DNA of 64,000 bases from Paucibacter_B soli. GTDB lineage: Bacteria > Pseudomonadota > Gammaproteobacteria > Burkholderiales > Burkholderiaceae_C. Shown here in pieces: positions 9,232 through 16,946 of this stretch. Both the position numbers and the translations under genes were made by a program. Each line of letters opens with the position of its first letter. The stretch's first letter is position 1. The stretch covers positions 186,001-250,000 of the forward strand of contig NZ_JBBHJW010000001.1 in the NCBI RefSeq assembly GCF_037482845.1, written 5' to 3'. Under the pieces are notes generated by a model. The model ran no database searches. It had not been told where the DNA came from and worked only from the letters and a program-made list of their open reading frames with translations.

Positions 9232-10179
9232 TCAACGCAGGCGCGGGTTGAGCGCATCGCGCAACCAGTCGCCCAGCAGGTTCACACTCAGGGCGATCAG
9301 CACCAGCATCGCGCCAGGCCAAATCGTGATCCACCATTCGCCCGAGAACAGAAAATCGTTGCCCACCCGTATCAGCGTGCCCAGCGAGGGGCTTGTGGGC
9401 GGCACCCCCACGCCCAGGAACGACAGCGTGGCTTCGGTGATGATGGCCGAGGCCACCTGGATGGTGGCCAGCACCAGCACCGGACCCAACACGTTAGGCA
9501 GCACATGCCTGAACATGATGCGCAATGGACCAACACCGATGACGCGCGCCGCCTGCACGTATTCCTTGTTGCGCTCCACCATGGTGGAGCCGCGCACCGT
9601 GCGTGCGTATTGCACCCAGCCGGTGAGTGCGATGGCAAAGATCAGCACCAGGAAGGCCAGCGCCTCATGCGCTTGCGGGAACAGCGCCCGCCCCACGCCG
9701 TCGATCAGCAAGGCCACCAGGATGGACGGGAAGGACAGCATCACATCGCAGACGCGCATGATGAAGCCATCCACGCGCCCACCCGCAAAACCGGCCAGCA
9801 AGCCCAGACCAACGCCGATCAGCATCGACAGCAGCACCGACGCCAACCCCACCAGCAGCGAGATGCGCGCGCCATACATCAGGGCCGAGAGAATGTCGCG
9901 CCCCTGGTCGTCGGTGCCGAGCAGGTATTTGACCGATCCCCCATCGATCCAGGCCGGCGGCAGGCGCGAATCCATCAGCTCCAGCGTAGACAGGTCGAAG
10001 GGGTTGTGGGGCGCCACGAACTCGGCGAAAACCGCGCAGACCACGCAGACCAGCGCAATCACGCTGGCCAGAATCGCCATCGGCGAGCTGCGGTAGGAAT
10101 GCCAGAGGTCGCCGTCGAAGAAACGCCGCCATGCGCTCGGCGCCGCGGCTTGGGCTTGCGGATTTTGCATGCGGCTCAT
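9232..10179 (-). CDS. Peptide-type ABC transporter permease (OppC/DppC family)
   Basis: This inner-membrane permease has 315 residues. It has the OppC N-terminal helix (SSPMAILASVIALVCVVCAV), the GTDDQGRD motif typical of OppC/DppC, and the permease EAA loop (YVQAARVIGVGPLRIMFRHV) that docks with the ATPases. About six membrane segments are visible. It lies one base after the oppB-type gene and just before the oppD-type gene. Confidence 0.94.
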   Translation of the reverse strand: MSRMQNPQAQAAAPSAWRRFFDGDLWHSYRSSPMAILASVIALVCVVCAVFAEFVAPHNPFDLSTLELMDSRLPPAWIDGGSVKYLLGTDDQGRDILSALMYGARISLLVGLASVLLSMLIGVGLGLLAGFAGGRVDGFIMRVCDVMLSFPSILVALLIDGVGRALFPQAHEALAFLVLIFAIALTGWVQYARTVRGSTMVERNKEYVQAARVIGVGPLRIMFRHVLPNVLGPVLVLATIQVASAIITEATLSFLGVGVPPTSPSLGTLIRVGNDFLFSGEWWITIWPGAMLVLIALSVNLLGDWLRDALNPRLR

Positions 10180-10180
10180 G

Positions 10181-11164
10181 TCAATGCCCGCCGGCCTTGC
10201 GCTCGACGCGCAGGCGCGGATCGACGGCGAAGTACAGCAGGTCCACCAGCAGGTTGATGCTGACGAAGATGAAGGAAATCAGGCATAGATAGGCCGCCAT
10301 CACCGGGATGTCGGCGAACTGCACTGCCTGGATGAACAGCAGGCCCATGCCCGGCCACTGAAACACGGTCTCGGTGATGATGGCGAAGGCGATCAGCGAG
10401 CCGAGCTGCAGGCCGGTGATGGTGATCACCGGCACCAAGGTATTGCGCAGCGCGTGCCCGAAGTAGACGGCCCGGTTGCTCAAGCCGCGCGCGCGCGCGA
10501 ACTTGATGTAGTCGGTGCGCAGCACCTCCAGCATCTCGGCACGCACCAAGCGCATGATGAGCGTGAGCTGGAACACCGACAGCGTGACTGCGGGCAGCAG
10601 CAGGTGCTTGAGCCCATCCAGGCTAAGCAGTCCGGTCGTCCAGTTGCCGATGGCCAACACCTCGCCCCGGCCAAAGCTGGGCAGCCACTTCAGGTTCACC
10701 GCGAAGATCAGGATCAACAGGATGCCGATCAGAAAGGTGGGCAGCGACACGCCCAGCAGCGACAGCGTCATGAGCAGCTGCGACGAGGCCCGCCCGCGCC
10801 GCAATGCCGCGATCACACCCAATGGAATACCCAGACCCAGGGCAATCAGCGCCGCCGCCATCGAGAGTTCCAGCGTGGCGGGGAAGCGCTCGACGATGAG
10901 GGTGGAGACCTTGCGCCCCTGCCTCAGACTGAGGCCGAACTCGCCCTGAACGGCATTGCCCACAAAGCGCGCGAATTGCACCGGGAACGAGGCATCCAGG
11001 CCCAGGTCGTGGCGCAGCTGCTCGCGCTGTTCCGGCGTGGCATCCTGCCCCAGCAGATTCGTCACCGGATCGCCCACATACTGGAACAGCATGAAGGCGA
11101 TGAAGGCCACGCTGAGCATGACTACCAGGGCCTGGGCCAAACGCCTGAGTATGAATACCAACAT
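10181..11164 (-). CDS. Peptide-type ABC transporter permease (OppB/DppB family)
   Basis: This is the first permease of the importer, 327 residues. It has the standard N-terminus MLVFILRRLAQALVVMLSVAF, the periplasmic segment DPVTNLLGQDATPEQREQLR and the EAA loop (YIKFARARGLSNRAVYFGHA). It heads a B-C-D-F gene order. No extracellular substrate-binding protein gene lies upstream; the neighbour is a porin on the same strand. The binding protein must be encoded elsewhere. Confidence 0.94.
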   Translation of the reverse strand: MLVFILRRLAQALVVMLSVAFIAFMLFQYVGDPVTNLLGQDATPEQREQLRHDLGLDASFPVQFARFVGNAVQGEFGLSLRQGRKVSTLIVERFPATLELSMAAALIALGLGIPLGVIAALRRGRASSQLLMTLSLLGVSLPTFLIGILLILIFAVNLKWLPSFGRGEVLAIGNWTTGLLSLDGLKHLLLPAVTLSVFQLTLIMRLVRAEMLEVLRTDYIKFARARGLSNRAVYFGHALRNTLVPVITITGLQLGSLIAFAIITETVFQWPGMGLLFIQAVQFADIPVMAAYLCLISFIFVSINLLVDLLYFAVDPRLRVERKAGGH

Positions 11165-11261
11165 TGAATCTGAAACCTCAGGCTCGCATCAGGCGACATC
11201 ATCCCGGAGGTTCCAAGCGCAGACAAAGGGGGAAGCCCTAGCGTCCCGCACGGGCGAGGAC

Positions 11262-11292
11262 GAAAAGAACGCGGGCCGCACAAGGCGGCCCG
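11262..11292 (-). terminator. Rho-independent terminator after the first porin gene
   Basis: On the minus strand an 8-bp perfect stem CGGGCCGC/GCGGCCCG with a 5-base loop is followed by CG and then TTCTTTTC. It lies about 40 bases past the porin stop and before the ABC operon. Confidence 0.6.
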
Positions 11293-11333
11293 ACAAACAG
11301 CCCTGGGGCAGCATGCCCCAGTCACTCCGACGC

Positions 11334-12407
11334 TTAGAAGCGGTGGCGCACACCAACCATCATGCCGTCACGCTTGTCTGCGGTATTGCCGAACATCACG
11401 GCACCCTTGAACTTGGTGTGATCAAGCTCGGCATAGACATCCGTGCGCTTGGAGAAGGCATAGTCAGCGACAAAGGCAAAGAAGTCAGCCTTGCTGGTGC
11501 CCGTCAGCAGCGGACTGAAATGCGTCTGGCTGGAATGCCAGTACTGACCGCCCAGGTTCAACTGGGCCGTAACTTGGTAGCCCACGCCCATCATCACCAT
11601 GTCGCGCTTCTTGACGTCATTGGCGGCAGCGTTGAGAACGCCCGCACCCAGCATGCCGGAAGTGTAGGCACCACCCAGCAGACTGCCAGCATCAAACTTG
11701 TTCTGTGCCCACGATGCGTTCAGCGACCAGGGGCCAGAGGCGTAAGAACCACCAAAGGTCGCACCCTTGACCTTCTTGCCACCGGTGTCGGTAACCTGCA
11801 AATAGGCGCCGGCAAAAGCAAACTCGCCAGCGGCATAGCGCAGCAAACCACCCATCGACTTGCTCTGGCTATTGCCTTCGCCGGCACTCACCTGGACCTC
11901 GCCGCGCAGACCGCCCGACTCGACCAGGTACTTGACCATATTGTCCTGGCGGGCACCCATGGACAGGCCGATTTCGGGCTTGAACGCTTCGATGTAGGGC
12001 GAGTATTTGAACGAAGCATAGGTCGACGTCACTGCGTCGAACAGGATGTTGTACTGCCGACCCAGGGTGATGCGACCGAAGTCGCTGGACTGGATGCCCA
12101 CCCAAGACTGACGCCAGAACTCGGCAGCGGCCACGCCACCGGTATCGGACAGCAGACGGTGTTCCATGTTGGCGATCGCCTTCAGGCCACCACCCATGTC
12201 CTCGGTGATGTTGATGCCCAGACGGCTTTGCGACATGCCACCAGGAGCCAGCGTCGACAGCGAGGCACTCTTGTTCGCGGCCGAGCCCGAGTTGGTCGAA
12301 TAGCGGGCTGCCGCGTCAACGATGCCATACAGGGTGACGCTCGACTGCGCATAGGCCGCGCCCACGCTGCCGGCGAGAAGTCCCAAAACCAATACCGTCT
12401 TCCTCAT
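11334..12407 (-). CDS. Gram-negative trimeric porin (Omp32/OmpC-like family)
   Basis: This is an outer-membrane general diffusion porin. The 357-residue protein starts MRKTVLVLGLLAGSVGAAYA with cleavage before QSSVTLYG, the typical porin N-terminus in Burkholderiales. The PGGMSQSRLGI and LEHRL-type strands (here MEHRLLSDTG) follow, and it ends in Phe (GVRHRF), the BAM signal. I chose the ATG at 12407 because it has AGGAGA upstream and begins the signal peptide; longer frames are spurious. It lies downstream of a second porin on the same strand. Confidence 0.93.
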   Translation of the reverse strand: MRKTVLVLGLLAGSVGAAYAQSSVTLYGIVDAAARYSTNSGSAANKSASLSTLAPGGMSQSRLGINITEDMGGGLKAIANMEHRLLSDTGGVAAAEFWRQSWVGIQSSDFGRITLGRQYNILFDAVTSTYASFKYSPYIEAFKPEIGLSMGARQDNMVKYLVESGGLRGEVQVSAGEGNSQSKSMGGLLRYAAGEFAFAGAYLQVTDTGGKKVKGATFGGSYASGPWSLNASWAQNKFDAGSLLGGAYTSGMLGAGVLNAAANDVKKRDMVMMGVGYQVTAQLNLGGQYWHSSQTHFSPLLTGTSKADFFAFVADYAFSKRTDVYAELDHTKFKGAVMFGNTADKRDGMMVGVRHRF

Positions 12408-12538
12408 CTCGTCTCTCCTGGTTGGAAAAATACCTGGCGCTATTGTGGTGTGACCTCGGTGACTCGACCCCGCCTTGTTGCACCGATCCAACGGGAAATA
12501 ACCCTGTCTCGGTGGCGACAGTTGCGCCATCGCAAACG

Positions 12539-12563
12539 AAAAAGGCCACCTCGCGGTGGCCTT
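12539..12563 (-). terminator. Rho-independent terminator after the second porin gene
   Basis: On the minus strand AAGGCCACC-GCGA-GGTGGCCTT forms a perfect 9-bp stem with a tetraloop, continuing into five T residues. It lies about 30 bases past the stop of the upstream porin, so the two porins are probably separate transcripts. Confidence 0.8.
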
Positions 12564-12595
12564 GCAACTTCGCGCCGAAGCGCCGGATCTGTCGA

Positions 12596-13612
12596 TCAGA
12601 AGCTGTGGCGAATGCCCACGTCGGCGCCACGCGAGGTGCCGCCGGCATTGACTGCATTGCCGCCCGCGACCACGAACTTGGCCAAGCCTTCGTTCTTGAT
12701 CTGCGACAAGGTTGCGTAAATGGTCGTGCGCTTCGACAGGATGTGGTTGTAGCCCAGCGCGAACAGCTTGGCATCGCCAGCCGTCTTGACCTCTGCGGCA
12801 GCATTGGCGTTCGCGTCTGCGTACGAGAGCAGCACTTCGCCCGAGCCCACAGGAACCACGGCACCGACCTGCCACCAACCTTGCTTCAGGGCGTCGAACT
12901 TGTTCTGGCCCATCATCAGCGAGGCCTTGGCCACACCGAAGTCGTAGGAACCGGCGATCACGCTGAACTTGTACTTGTTGTTGCTCACGCCGCCAACACT
13001 GAAAGCACCAGCCACATGCAAGGGGCCGGCCTTGTAGCCCAGGCGAGCGGACATCGACTTGTTGCCGTCAGTGGCAGCACCCTCACCGGCGGCAACGTCA
13101 GCACCGCCATACACGCCACCCAGATCGCCAGGCAGCACATAGCCGACCTGGTTATCCACGCGTTGCGGGAAGCCAGCCTTGGAACCCAGACCCGAGAAGA
13201 TCGCGTTCACGGCACCGGTGCCGGTGGTCGAATAGGGGTCGAAGTCATCAACCGTCAGGCGCGCTGCCACCTTGTGGCGACCCAGGCGCACTTCACCAAA
13301 GGCGCCCGACAGGCTGACTGTCGCACGACGATTCCAGAAACGGGTGGCATCCGAGGTGCCGGTGTCGGCGCTCAGCGGTGCTTCAATCCAGAAGCTGGCT
13401 TTCAGGCCGCCGCCCAGGTCTTCCACGCCACGCACACCCAGACGGCTGCTGGAACGGCCATCCGACGACAGCGTGTTGACGGTGCCGGCTGCGCCCTTGA
13501 CTTGGCGCACGCCAACGTCAACCAGGCCGAACAGGGTCACCGACGATTGCGCCGAGGCGACACCGGCCAGCGAGCCCAGCACAGCCAGGGCGATCAGGGA
13601 CTTACTCTTCAT
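12596..13612 (-). CDS. Gram-negative trimeric porin (paralogue of the neighbouring porin)
   Basis: A second 338-residue outer-membrane porin has signal peptide MKSKSLIALAVLGSLAGVASA and mature start QSSVTLFGLVDVG. It shares strands such as SSRLGVRGVEDLGGGLKA with the adjacent porin and ends IRHSF with the C-terminal Phe. The ATG at 13612 has GGAG six bases upstream; a TTG four codons earlier is unlikely. The two genes look like an old duplication that has diverged in loops. Confidence 0.93.
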   Translation of the reverse strand: MKSKSLIALAVLGSLAGVASAQSSVTLFGLVDVGVRQVKGAAGTVNTLSSDGRSSSRLGVRGVEDLGGGLKASFWIEAPLSADTGTSDATRFWNRRATVSLSGAFGEVRLGRHKVAARLTVDDFDPYSTTGTGAVNAIFSGLGSKAGFPQRVDNQVGYVLPGDLGGVYGGADVAAGEGAATDGNKSMSARLGYKAGPLHVAGAFSVGGVSNNKYKFSVIAGSYDFGVAKASLMMGQNKFDALKQGWWQVGAVVPVGSGEVLLSYADANANAAAEVKTAGDAKLFALGYNHILSKRTTIYATLSQIKNEGLAKFVVAGGNAVNAGGTSRGADVGIRHSF

Positions 13613-13890
13613 TGGAATCTCCAAAAATAAACTGAATCAAGAGGTCTCGGCCTGCAAAGCCAACCTTCTGGCCGACCGAGCCAACCTCCGCAGCGGAAGT
13701 TGCGCCTATTGCACCATTGCCCGGCGGCCCTGGCGACAACAGGCATGCAAATTGGGGCCTTCCGTTGCCGGCGGGCAACGTCTTGCAAGCATAAAAAACC
13801 TGTCACAAAACTCAGGCAAATCCCGCAAAGGAAAACCCTCAAAAGGGATAGCGCGGACTGCCTGGCTCGTACACTGCCAGCCATGAGTCC

Positions 13891-14559
13891 ATGCTCGACA
13901 CCATGCCCCACCTCAGCATGAACCCCTCTGCCCGCCTCAATTTCGCTGACCGCCTGATCTCCTCGGCCGACCACGCCTTGCGCACCATGACCGGGGCGCA
14001 TGCCGGCCGACGGCCCTCGCCTGCCGCGGGGCTTGAGGCCGAACTGTCAGACGAAGATGGTCGACTGGCGGGCGCATTGATGCGCGTCAACCATGTCGGC
14101 GAGGTCTGTGCGCAGGCGCTCTACCGTTCACAAGCGCTCGTAACAAGCGATGAGGCCCTACGCCAGCACTTCGAGCGCGCGGCCGAGGAAGAAGTAGACC
14201 ATCTGGTGTGGACACGTCAGCGCCTGGTCGAACTGAACAGTCATAGCAGCTACCTGACTCCGCTCTGGTATGCCGGCGCCTTCGGTATCGGCGTGGCGGC
14301 CGGAATGCTGGGCGACCGGCTTAGCCTGGGCTTTGTGGTTGAGACGGAACGACAGGTAGAGGCCCACCTTGCCAGCCATCTGGATCGCTTGCCTGCCGCT
14401 GACCAGCCCTCCCGGGCGATTGTGGCCACGATGCAGCAGGAAGAAGCCGCCCATGCAGAGCAGGCCATACAGGCTGGCGCGCGCGAATTGCCGGCATCGC
14501 TGCGCGGCCTGATGCGTCTGGCGGCACGCGTCATGACGCGCACCGCACACCATATCTAG
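13891..14559 (+). CDS. coq7: Coq7, demethoxyubiquinone hydroxylase
   Basis: Coq7 is a di-iron monooxygenase of ubiquinone synthesis that hydroxylates 2-octaprenyl-3-methyl-6-methoxy-1,4-benzoquinol. The frame gives 222 residues. The ferritin-like four-helix core shows ligand motifs in RVNHVGEVCAQALY, AAEEEVDHLVW, VETERQVEAHL and MQQEEAAHAEQ. Start choice is uncertain: Met1 (13891), Met5 (13903) and Met10 (13918) are all possible and none has a clear ribosome site. The stop overlaps the convergent OsmC-family gene by four bases at a CTAG. Confidence 0.93.
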   Translation: MLDTMPHLSMNPSARLNFADRLISSADHALRTMTGAHAGRRPSPAAGLEAELSDEDGRLAGALMRVNHVGEVCAQALYRSQALVTSDEALRQHFERAAEEEVDHLVWTRQRLVELNSHSSYLTPLWYAGAFGIGVAAGMLGDRLSLGFVVETERQVEAHLASHLDRLPAADQPSRAIVATMQQEEAAHAEQAIQAGARELPASLRGLMRLAARVMTRTAHHI

Positions 14560-14978
14560 ACCTCGACGAGTTCCACCGAGGTCGTCATCTCGGCCGTCTT
14601 GCCCAGCATGATGCTGGCCGAGCAGTATTTCTCGTGCGACAACGCCACGGCGCGCTCCACCACCGCCTGATTGAGGCCGCGGCCCTGCACCACGAAATGC
14701 ATATGTATCTTGGTGAAGACCTTGGGCTCGATGGCCGCACGCTCGGCGCTGAGCTTGACCTGGCAGCCGCGCACGTCATGCCGCCCGCGCTTGAGAATCA
14801 GCACCACGTCATAGGCGGTGCAGCCGCCGGTGCCGGCCAGCACCGTCTCCATCGGGCGCGGGGCCAGATTGTGTCCGCCGCCGTCGGGCGCGCCGTCCAT
14901 GGTCAGCAGGTGACCGCTGCCGGTCTCGGCCACGAAGGCCATGCCTTGCTGGCCCATCCAATTGATCGTGCATTCCAT
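14556..14978 (-). CDS. OsmC-family protein (YhfA-type)
   Basis: The 140-residue protein belongs to the OsmC/Ohr fold of thiol-dependent hydroperoxide reductases and is closest to the YhfA subgroup. Two conserved cysteines are present, one in GTGGCTAYDVV and one in KYCSASIML, as in the redox-active pair of the family. Substrate cannot be inferred. It is convergent with coq7, sharing four bases, and its start lies upstream of the small RNA region before ilvA. Confidence 0.88.
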   Translation of the reverse strand: MECTINWMGQQGMAFVAETGSGHLLTMDGAPDGGGHNLAPRPMETVLAGTGGCTAYDVVLILKRGRHDVRGCQVKLSAERAAIEPKVFTKIHMHFVVQGRGLNQAVVERAVALSHEKYCSASIMLGKTAEMTTSVELVEV

Positions 14979-15043
14979 CCTGCGCTCCGGTCGTCGGGAT
15001 CGTCAATCTAGAGAACTTCCTCCAATGCCAGCACGCAAATTTA

Positions 15044-15073
15044 TTGCGATGCAACATGGCCTGGTCGTAGAAT
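15044..15073 (+). promoter_or_regulatory. Putative sigma70 promoter of the ilvA-upstream transcript
   Basis: TTGCGA (15044-15049), an 18-base spacer and TAGAAT (15068-15073) resemble a sigma70 promoter. The start point would be near 15080. It drives towards the terminator at 15165-15196 and ilvA. Confidence 0.55.
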
Positions 15074-15079
15074 TCTAAG

Positions 15080-15196
15080 CACGCCAGCCGACACATGCGC
15101 AAACGTATGCGGCCCTGTGTTGACCGGCACCCTTTGTCTCCTCCACCGCCTCCATGGTGGATTCAGCCCGAGGCCTCACGGCCCCGGGCTTTTTTT
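15080..15196 (+). ncRNA. Probable small RNA (or ilvA leader) with C-rich anti-Shine-Dalgarno-like segment
   Basis: A promoter at 15044-15073 and a strong intrinsic terminator at 15165-15196 bound a transcript of about 117 bases. It lies in the 301-base gap between an OsmC-family gene and ilvA. The middle carries TTTGTCTCCTCCACCGCCTCC, in which CUCCUCC can pair with Shine-Dalgarno sequences. TCCACC and GGTGGA (15142-15161) can form a local hairpin. No plus-strand gene precedes it, so the terminator must end its own transcript. C-rich trans-acting RNAs of this type are known in Burkholderiales; I cannot confirm family membership. The alternative is a cis leader that attenuates ilvA. Confidence 0.5.
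15165..15196 (+). terminator. Strong Rho-independent terminator before ilvA
   Basis: An 11-bp stem with one mismatch (AGCCCGAGGCC / GGCCCCGGGCT), a four-base loop TCAC and seven T residues. It stands 83 bases upstream of the ilvA start with no upstream gene on the same strand, so it ends a small RNA or acts as an attenuator. Confidence 0.85.
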
Positions 15197-15279
15197 CGTC
15201 CCGCTGAGGCAGGCATGGCCGGGCCAGCCCCCTGGTTATGATGGTGCGCTGCAACAGCTTCATGCATTGGAGAGCATTC

Positions 15280-16851
15280 ATGCCAGGCCCCGCCAAGTCG
15301 CGCACCCCCAAGCAGCCAACCATGCCCGCGCTGACTCCGGCGGACAACAGCTATCTGCAGCGCATTCTGAATGCCAAGGTGTACGACGTCGCGATCGAGA
15401 GCTCACTGGATCCGGCCAAGAACCTCTCCAAGCGCCTGGGCAACAAGGTGCTGCTGAAGCGCGAGGACCAGCAGCCCGTGTTCTCCTTCAAGCTGCGCGG
15501 CGCTTACAACAAGATGGCGCACCTGAGCCGTGAGCAGCTCGACAAGGGCGTGATCTGCGCCTCCGCGGGCAACCACGCCCAAGGCGTGGCGCTGTCGGCC
15601 AAGAAGCTGGGGTGCCGCGCCGTCATCGTGATGCCGGTGACCACGCCCAAGGTCAAGATCGACGCGGTGCAAAGCCATGGTGGCGAGGCGGTGCTGTTTG
15701 GCGATTCCTATAGCGACGCCTACGGCCACGCGCTTGAGCTCGAAAAGGCCCAGGGCCTCACCTTTGTCCACCCCTTTGACGATCCCGATGTGATCGCCGG
15801 CCAGGGCACCGTCGCCATGGAGCTGCTGCGCCAGCACCAGGGGCCGATCGACGCCATCTTCGTCGCCATCGGCGGCGGCGGCCTGATCTCGGGTGTGGCC
15901 GCCTACATCAAGGCGGTGCGGCCTGAGATCAAGGTGATCGGCGTGCAGACCAAGGACTCTGACGCGATGGCACGCTCGGTGAAGGCCGGCAAGCGCGTGC
16001 AGCTGGCCGATGTGGGCCTGTTCTCGGATGGCACGGCCGTCAAGCTGGTGGGCGAGGAGACCTTCCGCATCACGCGCGCCCTGGTGGACGACTTTGTGCT
16101 CGTCGATACCGATGCGGTGTGCGCCGCCATCAAGGATGTGTTCGAAGACACCCGCAGCATCCTGGAGCCGGCCGGCGCGCTGGGCGTGGCCGCGGTGAAG
16201 CAGTATGTGAAGGACAAGGGCTGCAAGGGTCAGACCTTCATCGCCATCACCTGCGGCGCCAATATGAACTTCGACCGCCTGCGCTTCGTGGCCGAGCGCG
16301 CCGAGGTGGGTGAGCAGCGCGAGGCGCTGTTCGCTGTCACCATCCCGGAAGAGCGCGGCAGCTTCAAGCGTTTCTGCGAGCTGATCGGGCCGCGCAGCGT
16401 GACCGAGTTCAACTACCGCATCTCGGACGCCGAACGTGCCCATGTGTTCGTGGGCCTGGCGGTGCACAAGCGCGACGAGGCCGACAAGCTGGCGCGCTCG
16501 CTGGAGAAACAGGGTTTCGCCACCGAAAACCTCACCGACAACGAACTCGCCAAGCTGCACATCCGCCATATGGTGGGCGGCCGCACCGAGCTGGCACGCA
16601 ACGAGCGCCTGTACCGCTTCATCTTCCCCGAGCGCCCGGGCGCTCTGATGCGCTTCCTTTCCAGCATGCATCCGAACTGGAACATCAGCCTGTTCCACTA
16701 CCGCAACCAGGGCGCCGACTACGGCCGCATCCTGGTGGGCATCCAGGTACCGCGCGGTGACAACGCGGCGCTGCGCGAATTCCTGGAGACGCTCAACTAC
16801 CCCTTCGTGGACGAGAGCAACAACCCGGTGTACCGCCTCTTCCTGCGCTGA
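15280..16851 (+). CDS. ilvA: IlvA, biosynthetic threonine ammonia-lyase
   Basis: IlvA deaminates threonine to 2-oxobutanoate in the first step of isoleucine synthesis. The 523-residue protein has the PLP fold with lysine in FSFKLRGAYNK, the phosphate-binding GGGGLISG and CGANMNFDRL. Two C-terminal ACT-like regulatory domains follow (ALFAVTIPEERGSFKRF and YRFIFPERPGALMRF), marking the long, feedback-sensitive biosynthetic form. I chose the ATG at 15280 because GGAG lies seven bases upstream; a start at 15238 lacks a ribosome site. A terminator stands just upstream. Confidence 0.96.
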   Translation: MPGPAKSRTPKQPTMPALTPADNSYLQRILNAKVYDVAIESSLDPAKNLSKRLGNKVLLKREDQQPVFSFKLRGAYNKMAHLSREQLDKGVICASAGNHAQGVALSAKKLGCRAVIVMPVTTPKVKIDAVQSHGGEAVLFGDSYSDAYGHALELEKAQGLTFVHPFDDPDVIAGQGTVAMELLRQHQGPIDAIFVAIGGGGLISGVAAYIKAVRPEIKVIGVQTKDSDAMARSVKAGKRVQLADVGLFSDGTAVKLVGEETFRITRALVDDFVLVDTDAVCAAIKDVFEDTRSILEPAGALGVAAVKQYVKDKGCKGQTFIAITCGANMNFDRLRFVAERAEVGEQREALFAVTIPEERGSFKRFCELIGPRSVTEFNYRISDAERAHVFVGLAVHKRDEADKLARSLEKQGFATENLTDNELAKLHIRHMVGGRTELARNERLYRFIFPERPGALMRFLSSMHPNWNISLFHYRNQGADYGRILVGIQVPRGDNAALREFLETLNYPFVDESNNPVYRLFLR

Positions 16852-16946
16852 GGCGCTGCACGAGAAGGGCATTTGCCGATACGTTTGCGTGCGAGATCGC
16901 ACAGAATAGGCAGCCTGGCGAGCGCCAGCCGCCGCACCGGCCTTCC

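Noticed and set aside
11334..12878. A 514-codon version of the first porin
   Set aside because: The first 157 codons run through the terminator of the neighbouring porin and lack porin features. The ATG at 12407 with AGGAGA and a signal peptide is the real start.
15095..15241. A 48-codon frame with tandem Trp codons across the ilvA-upstream transcript, suggesting a Trp leader peptide
   Set aside because: The frame runs straight through the terminator hairpin and ends 45 bases past it, has no ribosome site and no Ile, Val or Leu run that would suit ilvA. A small RNA explains the region better.
16852..16946. Possible cobalamin riboswitch before the cobT-like gene or before the TonB-dependent receptor (60920-61140)
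   Set aside because: I looked for the B12 box and its conserved surroundings in both regions and did not find them.
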